DNA from: Comamonas sp. lk
GTDB lineage: Bacteria; Pseudomonadota; Gammaproteobacteria; Burkholderiales; Burkholderiaceae_C
NCBI GenBank assembly: GCA_945925985.1
Contig: CAMELV010000001.1
Coordinates: forward strand, 1 to 64,000
Reading direction: 5' to 3'
Length of the DNA: 64,000 nt
Shown here: positions 59,058 to 64,000 of the stretch, piece by piece
Position numbering within the stretch: the first letter of the stretch is position 1
Layout: each line of letters starts with the position of its first letter
Position numbers and translations under genes: made by a program
The notes under the pieces: model-generated
What the model saw: the letters and a program-made list of their open reading frames with translations, nothing else
Database searches by the model: none
Told to the model about the DNA's origin: nothing

Positions 59058-61556
59058 TCAGGCCACCGGGGTCGTTGTTGGCAATGGGTTCGGCTCGAAT
59101 CGCGGCAGCAGGGGTGGCTCATCGAGCCGCTCAAACATCAGCGAGACGGTGGTGCCCTGTTGCGGCACACTGGCGATGATAATTTGGCCGCCCATCAGCG
59201 CCATGAGTTCCCGGCTGATGCTCAGGCCCAGCCCGTTGCCAGGGATGACGCCGGACTTGTCGGCACGGTAAAAACGGTCAAACACCTGCCTCAATTGTTC
59301 GGGGCTCATACCGATGCCCGCATCCCGGATGACCAAGCCCAGCAGTGGCCGGCCGCTCACCGGGTGCACGGTCGGCTCGGCTGGCGTGATGGTGATGCTT
59401 GTGCCAGGGCCAGAAAACTTGTAGGCGTTGGAGATCACATTGTTCAGTACCTGGCGAGTTTTGTCAGGGTCGGCCTTGCACATCAGCTGTGGCAAGTTGG
59501 CCGCAGGCGCGTCGCGGCCCTGGGGCAGTGGGAAAGCCTTGACCACATCGCAGACCTTGGCGCTCAGGTCAAGGGGCGCCATCACCAAACCCTTGCCACC
59601 CCGCACCTCGATGCGCGACAGGTCCAGCAGCTCGTCAAGGATGCCGGCCAGATGCAGCGACTGGCGCCAGATGATTTGCGTAAACTCCAACTGCTCGGCC
59701 TGCTGCAGCGGGTGGGTGCAGAGCAGCTCGGCAAAACCCACAATGCTGGCCATGGGTGTACGCAGCTCATGCGCCGCTGTGGCCAGGAACTCGCTCTTCA
59801 TCGACTCCACGATGGTTTCATGGGTGACATCACGCAGGTACAGGATTTGGGATACCGTGGGCGCATCGCTGAGCAACAAATTGAGCCGCAGGATGCGCTG
59901 CGGCACACTGTTGAGTTCGATGACTTGTCGCGCAGAGTGGCCGCTGTCCAGTGTGGCTGCGCGCATGGCGGCGAGACCGTCAAACGGGGTTTTGGCAACG
60001 CACAGCTGGCTCAGCTGCCTTGAAAACTGGGCCTCGCTCATGCCCCTCATGCCATCGTCTCGCCAGCCTGTGATTTGCCCAAAGGCCGGGTTCACATACT
60101 TCACCTTGAGGTGGTGGTCAAACGACACAAAAGCATCAGGGCTCAGGGTGAAGATGGCATCGAGCTGGGCCGTGCGGTCCCGCACGATGGCCTGGGTGAT
60201 TTGCTGCTCGTTGACGTCTGTGGCCAATCCGCTGACGAGTGTGGCCTCGTCTGCCGCGTCTCGCGCTCTGATCCGCCCGGTGATGGCCAGCCAGCGGTAG
60301 CCGTCCGGGCTGCTGTCGCACACCCGAACCACCGCCTCTCGGCCCTGATTGGTATGGTTTATCAGTCTTTGCAAGGCCGTCATAATGATGGGCAGGTCGT
60401 CAGGGTGAATCAGCGCCTGCCACTGCGCCGAAGCAAGCGTGCCCACTGCCCAAGGCGACCCCAAGAGCTCGGCCAAACGCCGCGACACATAAAGACCTTG
60501 CTCTGGGAGTTGCACTTCCCATTCGGCACTGCCACTTCCGACGAGCGCAAAATTTAGTCGGTCCTCATTGAGGCGCATGGTTTGTTCGGCTGCTCGACGA
60601 TCGTTGATGGTGACATTCACCTGCCGCATGTAGAGCTGTGCCCAGAGTGTGGCGAACAGGATGAACCCATTGATCAGCACCACCAGACTTAAGATAATCA
60701 GCCCGCCGGGTCGGGCAAGGTTGGCAATACTTGCCAAGGTGGTGCCCTTCAAAACATACAGCGGGTAGTGGTCCAGCTTGCGCCAGAGATAAAGGCGTGG
60801 TGCGTCGTCGATACCGGTCAGTGTGCCCATGTAGCTGCCTCTGCTGCTCTTGCCGGCTTGCTGTTTCAACAACGCAGCCATGTCGACAGACCTGCCGTAG
60901 CTTACGCCTGCGGCTGACGCCTCTATCAGGATGCGGCCGTCCTGCCGGACCAGCAGGCTCTTGCCTTCAGGCAGAAAAAACGTCTCCGAAATAAAGGCCT
61001 CGATTTCGGCACTGGTCCAGTAGGACAGCACGATGCCCTCCGCACTGATGCGGCGGCTCAGTTGAATCGCCCAGTCGCCAGTTTGCGGGTTTTGGAGCGG
61101 CTCCGAAAACAGCATTTGACCGGTATCCTGGCGCTGGTGCTCGGCCAGTGCCGCAGTGGCCAGTTGGCGCTGCGCGGGGCTCAAGACTGAACCGCGCGGG
61201 TCAGTCTGGCCGCCCGCCCACAAAATAGTGGTGTTGGCGAACTTGGCTGAGGCCGGTGTTTTTTGTTCGGCCAGTTGAGCCGCCTCTTGCAGGTGGTGGT
61301 CCCGGTTCTGCAGGTCCAGGTCGAGGTACTGGTGTATCCCTCGGAGGATGCTCGTGACGGCAATTTCTGCCGTCACGTTGAGTCGCTCCTTGATCAAGAA
61401 CTGGTAAGTGAGCCAGCCCCCGCTTGACATCAGGACCGTCCAGCTCAGCCCGATAAACCAGACCCAGTACAGTTGCCGGCTCAGGGGCATGCGCAGATAC
61501 CGGGCCAGCAGAAGGTCTTTCCCCCCCCGTGTGGACCGGCTAGGCGATGCTGTCAT
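59058..61556 (-). CDS. Membrane sensor histidine kinase (Cache-like ectodomain, two PAS)
   Basis: This 832-residue kinase has TM1 at about 29-53, a periplasmic double-Cache-like region (about 55-280) and TM2 at about 284-312. Two PAS domains with LIHPDDLPIIMTAL and TLSPDAFVSFDHHLKVKYVN follow. The H-box is LATAAHELRTPMASIVGF, and the ATPase motifs are LNNVISNAYKFSGPG, DAGIGM and GNGLGLSIS. It has no receiver of its own; the CheY-like gene lies 13 bp upstream. A run of eight G (eight C on the plus strand, near 61521-61528) lies in codons 10-13. Confidence 0.93.
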   Translation of the reverse strand: MTASPSRSTRGGKDLLLARYLRMPLSRQLYWVWFIGLSWTVLMSSGGWLTYQFLIKERLNVTAEIAVTSILRGIHQYLDLDLQNRDHHLQEAAQLAEQKTPASAKFANTTILWAGGQTDPRGSVLSPAQRQLATAALAEHQRQDTGQMLFSEPLQNPQTGDWAIQLSRRISAEGIVLSYWTSAEIEAFISETFFLPEGKSLLVRQDGRILIEASAAGVSYGRSVDMAALLKQQAGKSSRGSYMGTLTGIDDAPRLYLWRKLDHYPLYVLKGTTLASIANLARPGGLIILSLVVLINGFILFATLWAQLYMRQVNVTINDRRAAEQTMRLNEDRLNFALVGSGSAEWEVQLPEQGLYVSRRLAELLGSPWAVGTLASAQWQALIHPDDLPIIMTALQRLINHTNQGREAVVRVCDSSPDGYRWLAITGRIRARDAADEATLVSGLATDVNEQQITQAIVRDRTAQLDAIFTLSPDAFVSFDHHLKVKYVNPAFGQITGWRDDGMRGMSEAQFSRQLSQLCVAKTPFDGLAAMRAATLDSGHSARQVIELNSVPQRILRLNLLLSDAPTVSQILYLRDVTHETIVESMKSEFLATAAHELRTPMASIVGFAELLCTHPLQQAEQLEFTQIIWRQSLHLAGILDELLDLSRIEVRGGKGLVMAPLDLSAKVCDVVKAFPLPQGRDAPAANLPQLMCKADPDKTRQVLNNVISNAYKFSGPGTSITITPAEPTVHPVSGRPLLGLVIRDAGIGMSPEQLRQVFDRFYRADKSGVIPGNGLGLSISRELMALMGGQIIIASVPQQGTTVSLMFERLDEPPLLPRFEPNPLPTTTPVA

Positions 61557-61569
61557 TGCCGGCCACCAC

Positions 61570-61932
61570 TCAGTTCAGCTGGGTCCTCAACCAGCCCAAG
61601 AGCTTGAGCGGGCTGAAAGGTTTGACAAAGTAGGCGTCAGCGCCATGGTCCTTGCCGGCGCTCAGGTCGGTGGCCTGGCCACGGGCGGTGACCATGGCCA
61701 CGCGAATGTGCTTGAGCGCCGGATCAGCCCGGATCGCGTCAAGCACCTGCAGGCCATCCATGGCGCCGGGCATCATGATGTCCAGCAACACGGCGTCAGG
61801 TCGCAGGCGCCGCACCGACTCAAAGGCGCTCTCGCCGTCTTCGGCTTCCAAGACCTCGTACTCGTTGCCTGCAGAAATGGCCAGCAGGCGGCGCATATCG
61901 GCGTGGTCGTCAACAATCAGGATTTTTTTCAT
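61570..61932 (-). CDS. CheY-like single-domain response regulator
   Basis: This 120-residue receiver has acidic residues in ILIVDDHADMRR, D51 in AVLLDIMMPGAMDG and the lysine in YFVKPFSP. There is no output domain, so it transfers phosphate or controls partners by binding. The ATG at 61932 (MKKILIVDD) excludes 55 upstream codons overlapping the previous gene. The kinase follows after 13 bp. Confidence 0.93.
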   Translation of the reverse strand: MKKILIVDDHADMRRLLAISAGNEYEVLEAEDGESAFESVRRLRPDAVLLDIMMPGAMDGLQVLDAIRADPALKHIRVAMVTARGQATDLSAGKDHGADAYFVKPFSPLKLLGWLRTQLN

Positions 61933-61949
61933 CGCGTTATGTTCTCTGT

Positions 61950-63155
61950 TCAAGGGGCGGGTGAGTGGGTGATCACGTGCATTAGAAAAGCGACCTCTTC
62001 GCCTGACATATCGGCAGCGCTGTCGGGCCGCGTCATCAGCGTGGCGAGGTCGCGGGCATAGGCTTCGGCTTGTTGCGAGGTGGGGCAGTCGGCACATTCG
62101 GTGCGTCGCTGGGGCTCGCCGACCGCGCCGGTAGGCAGCACCAGCGTGAAGGCGGCAATGCCCTGGCGCTGCGGACTGCCGGGTGCAGCAGCAAGCGGCT
62201 CGGTGCTGAGCTGCCCGCCATGCAGTCCCACGATGCGCCGCGCCAGCGGCAAGCGCAGGTCGGCGTCAAGGCGCAGGGAAGTCGCTTCGCTGTGGCCTGC
62301 CGCCGGGCCCGGGCTGCGCTGTCTGTCACCGCCGTGGCCGGCATAGCGGCTGTTCATCACGACATGGCGGCCGCTCTGGCGTACCCACAGCTCGATCTGG
62401 CCGTGCAAGTGCGCCCCCTGGTCCAGGCTTTCTATCAAGGCACGCAGGCCGGTGTTCAGCAGCGTGGCGTGGCCATACAGCATGCCATGCAGACGAACCG
62501 GTCCGCCCGGCGCCACCATCAGTGCATAGTCGGCCCGCCGCTGCGGCAGGCTGGCCAGCACGGCTTGCGTCAGCGTCATCAGTGACAGGCGTTCACTTTG
62601 GTTGGGCAACTGCTCACTGCGCATTGAGGACAGTTGGTCGAACACCACCAGCAAGCGGCTCAGGCGTTGCGACTGGCCGGCCAGTTCGGCCATGGCAGGC
62701 GCCTGCTGCGCCGGTGGTAGGGCTTGGTCAAGCGCGCCGCGCCATTGCGTGAACTCGTGCCGGATGGCCTCGCCGAGCAGGTCAAACAGGCCGGTCTGCG
62801 GCTCAGGGGCGGGGTTGGCCAGTGGCTGTCCAGGGGCAATCACCAGCGCGTAGCCCTGTGGGCCATGGCGGCACAGGTGCAGCCCGGGTGCCACCGACGC
62901 CCCGGGTGCCATCGACGCCGCTGAGGGCCCGCCAAGCGGCTCGAAGGGTTCAGGCAGCTCGATGGCCACCGGGCCGGGGGCAGGGTGCTTGATCTGTTGT
63001 TGAATCTGCTCAGCCAGCCCAGCCTGCGCCTTGGCGCATGCCGTGAGCCAGGGCCGTGCGGCCCGGTTGAAATCGGTCACCTGACCAGCCCGGTTCAGCA
63101 GCACAACGCCTTCTTGCAAGGCGTTGAGCAGCGACATGTCAATGCTCAGTTCCAT
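61950..63155 (-). CDS. Atypical PAS histidine-kinase-like protein with C-terminal CxxC (paralogue)
   Basis: This 401-residue product mirrors that of 54350-55492: LLNALQEGVVLLNRAGQVTDFNRAARPWLTAC at the start, LHLCRHGPQGYALVI, a DHp-like helix with H133 in GEAIRHEFTQWRGAL, RIVGLHGGQLS, and the tail CADCPTSQQAEAYARDLATLM with C354 and C357. The start at 63155 is chosen because it aligns with the paralogue start and a promoter at 63247-63275 would begin transcription at about 63240, leaving no leader for the in-frame GTG at 63239. It heads the leftward signalling operon. The kinase boxes are weak; catalytic activity is uncertain. Confidence 0.78.
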   Translation of the reverse strand: MELSIDMSLLNALQEGVVLLNRAGQVTDFNRAARPWLTACAKAQAGLAEQIQQQIKHPAPGPVAIELPEPFEPLGGPSAASMAPGASVAPGLHLCRHGPQGYALVIAPGQPLANPAPEPQTGLFDLLGEAIRHEFTQWRGALDQALPPAQQAPAMAELAGQSQRLSRLLVVFDQLSSMRSEQLPNQSERLSLMTLTQAVLASLPQRRADYALMVAPGGPVRLHGMLYGHATLLNTGLRALIESLDQGAHLHGQIELWVRQSGRHVVMNSRYAGHGGDRQRSPGPAAGHSEATSLRLDADLRLPLARRIVGLHGGQLSTEPLAAAPGSPQRQGIAAFTLVLPTGAVGEPQRRTECADCPTSQQAEAYARDLATLMTRPDSAADMSGEEVAFLMHVITHSPAP

Positions 63156-63235
63156 GCCGCTGCCCACGGGGTGTAAGCCGGTCGAATGGGTGAGCGAGGC
63201 GGAGCGTTCAAGCGAAGTAGGGTTTGGCGAAGTTG

Positions 63236-63275
63236 ACACAATAAAGTGTATAGATTTTGGCGCTAAGCGTGTTAA
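63236..63275 (-). promoter_or_regulatory. Candidate sigma70 promoter with ACAC/GTGT inverted repeat
   Basis: On the minus strand TTAACA (63275-63270) and TATACA (63252-63247) are spaced exactly 17 bp. ACAC-N6-GTGT (63236-63249) lies across the -10 and start point. A similar GTGT/ACAC arrangement with 6-nt A/T-rich spacing occurs at 53656-53673 before the HTH-REC gene. Confidence 0.6.
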
Positions 63276-63549
63276 TTATGATCAATTAATATCGGTTGAC
63301 GGTGTATTTTATTGCCGCCGCTTGTGCCTACACTATTGCTCCGCTTGCCCGGCTGCCTGCCAAACCGATTGATCAATCGATCGATTCGCCCAACCAGTTC
63401 ATTCAGGGCATTTTAAAGCGCATCCTCCGAATAGCCAGATTTCCGCTGATGGCGAATGCGCGCACCCAGCCGTCATTGCCGCGAAAGCGGGTATCCAGGA
63501 AGTCATGGATCCCCTCTTTCGCGGGAATGACGTGGCGGGGAGCCTGCCC
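63240..63549. other. 310-bp intergenic region
   Basis: This gap holds the leftward promoter (63236-63275), an AT-rich stretch to about 63310, nothing recognisable from 63310 to 63470, and one palindromic repeat (63471-63532). No coding signal or RNA gene was recognised. Confidence 0.6.
63471..63532. repeat. CGTCATT-type palindromic repeat, full form
   Basis: CGTCATTGCCGCGAAAG at the left pairs with CTTTCGCGGGAATGACG at the right, around GTCATGGATCCCC. It can form a long hairpin. It belongs to the same family as 49151-49213, 35171-35201 and 37701-37733. Confidence 0.8.
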
Positions 63550-64000
63550 TCAGCTCAGCCGCCGCCCGCTCTCGGTATCAAACCAATTGGCGTGCGCCGC
63601 GCTCACCGCCAGGCCAATGGAGTCTCCCACCCGCACCGGGGTCTGCGGCGCCACCCGCACCGTGACCGGACCGGCGGCGGTTTGCACAACGACAAAGGTG
63701 TCGGCGCCGGTGGGCTCCACCAGCAGCACCTGGCCGCGCCAGGGGGCATCAGCCTGCAGTTGCAGGTGCTCGGGCCGCAGGCCCAAAGTGGCCTGGGCGG
63801 CGGCTGGGCAGGGCAACGCGAACTGCCCACCTTTAAAGGAAAAAAGGCCTCCAGACCCCGTGGTTATTAGGGTTCCAGCTATGAAATTCATAGTGGGTGA
63901 GCCAATGAAGCCGGCCACGTAGGTGTTGGCCGGGCGGCTGTAGATGTCGTCCGGGGTGCCGATTTGTTGCAGCACGCCGTCTTTCATGACGGCAATCCGG
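63550..64000 (-). CDS. C-terminal part of a UgpC/MalK-type ABC transporter ATPase (partial)
   Basis: The visible 150 residues start in [35 protein letters not shown], the region after Walker B and H-loop in sugar/glycerol-3-phosphate importers. They end in a TOBE-type OB fold with [10 protein letters not shown] and [12 protein letters not shown]. The nucleotide-binding core lies beyond the right edge. Between NFIAGTL and ALP the normal short loop is replaced by [12 protein letters not shown] from a 57-bp dispersed element. The transported solute cannot be inferred. Confidence 0.88.
   Translation of the reverse strand, partial: RIAVMKDGVLQQIGTPDDIYSRPANTYVAGFIGSPTMNFIAGTLITTGSGGLFSFKGGQFALPCPAAAQATLGLRPEHLQLQADAPWRGQVLLVEPTGADTFVVVQTAAGPVTVRVAPQTPVRVGDSIGLAVSAAHANWFDTESGRRLS
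63840..63896 (+). repeat. 57-bp dispersed element, copy D (inside the UgpC-like gene)
   Basis: It starts AAAAAAGGCC TCCAGACCCC and ends ATAGTGG, with CAGCTAT at positions 37-43. The gene reads it antisense as [15 protein letters not shown], in the same frame as copies B and C. Confidence 0.75.

Noticed and set aside
33521..63896. CRISPR array or integron cassette array
   Set aside because: The 57-bp repeats are dispersed over 30 kb, not regularly spaced, and no cas or integrase genes are present; the only tyrosine recombinase is XerC in its housekeeping context.
1..64000. tRNA or rRNA genes
   Set aside because: No cloverleaf or rRNA-like stretch was recognised by eye in the intergenic gaps; a covariance-model scan would be decisive.

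Overview
The window looks like a chromosomal segment of a betaproteobacterium of the order Burkholderiales, probably Comamonadaceae (Rhodoferax/Polaromonas-like). The evidence is the order dapF-DUF484-xerC, rplM-rpsI, DUF6776, bactofilin, erpA, anmK, M23 peptidase, tyrS, the ybeZ-ybeY and ruvA/ruvB neighbourhoods, the Bug-type binding protein, the high GC and the gene-dense layout. The family assignment is inference from gene order and protein type.

Region 1 (1-11876) is a divergent catabolic locus. Leftward run a MmgE/PrpD protein, a tandem-domain polysaccharide-deacetylase/allantoinase-like protein, a MetNIQ-type ABC importer and a GntR/FCD regulator. Rightward run an amidase, a YrdC/Sua5-like protein, a class III CoA-transferase, an HMG-CoA-lyase-like aldolase and a Bug-type periplasmic binding protein. 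Palindromes in the shared promoter region are candidate operators. The set suggests uptake of a small nitrogen-containing compound, C-N bond hydrolysis, CoA activation and C-C cleavage. The substrate cannot be read from the sequence.

Region 2 (11924-21675) is mostly housekeeping: a carboxymuconolactone-decarboxylase-family protein, dapF, DUF484, xerC, rplM-rpsI, a membrane coiled-coil protein, bactofilin, erpA, anmK, an M23 endopeptidase and tyrS.

Region 3 (21662-32880) is signalling. It starts with a broken CHASE-PAS hybrid histidine kinase (internal CHASE deletion plus a PAS frameshift). An apparently intact operon follows, joining a PhnD-like periplasmic binding protein, two hybrid kinases and a REC-HD-GYP phosphodiesterase. 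A BLUF blue-light receptor gene comes next, bracketed by 16-bp direct repeats.

Region 4 (33062-49290) holds ybeY-ybeZ, ruvA, an alpha-carbonic anhydrase, ruvB, a fusion of a fatty-acid-hydroxylase/alkylglycerol-monooxygenase-like domain with a YhhN/TMEM86 lysoplasmalogenase-like domain, an adaptor/permease/ATPase ABC export set, an SMP-30 lactonase, an acyl-CoA synthetase, cca, and an E1alpha/E1beta/free lipoyl-domain set.

Region 5 (49293-63155) is a dense signalling island. It holds a TctD/TctE-type two-component pair, a PAS-PAS-GGDEF-EAL protein, and two convergent operons. The convergent operons carry an HTH-REC protein, two paralogous atypical PAS kinases with a C-terminal CxxC motif, a degenerate GGDEF protein, a CheY-like receiver, two histidine kinases and an HD-GYP protein. 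The window ends inside a UgpC/MalK-type ABC ATPase gene.

Two dispersed repeat families cross the window. One is a 57-bp element in four gapless-aligning copies. Three of these lie in frame inside genes (cca, the hydroxylase-YhhN fusion, the UgpC-like ATPase), in the same orientation and frame relative to the host gene. The other is a CGTCATTCCC-type palindromic element in four copies between genes, one of which appears to have rewritten the 3' end of the lipoyl-protein ORF.
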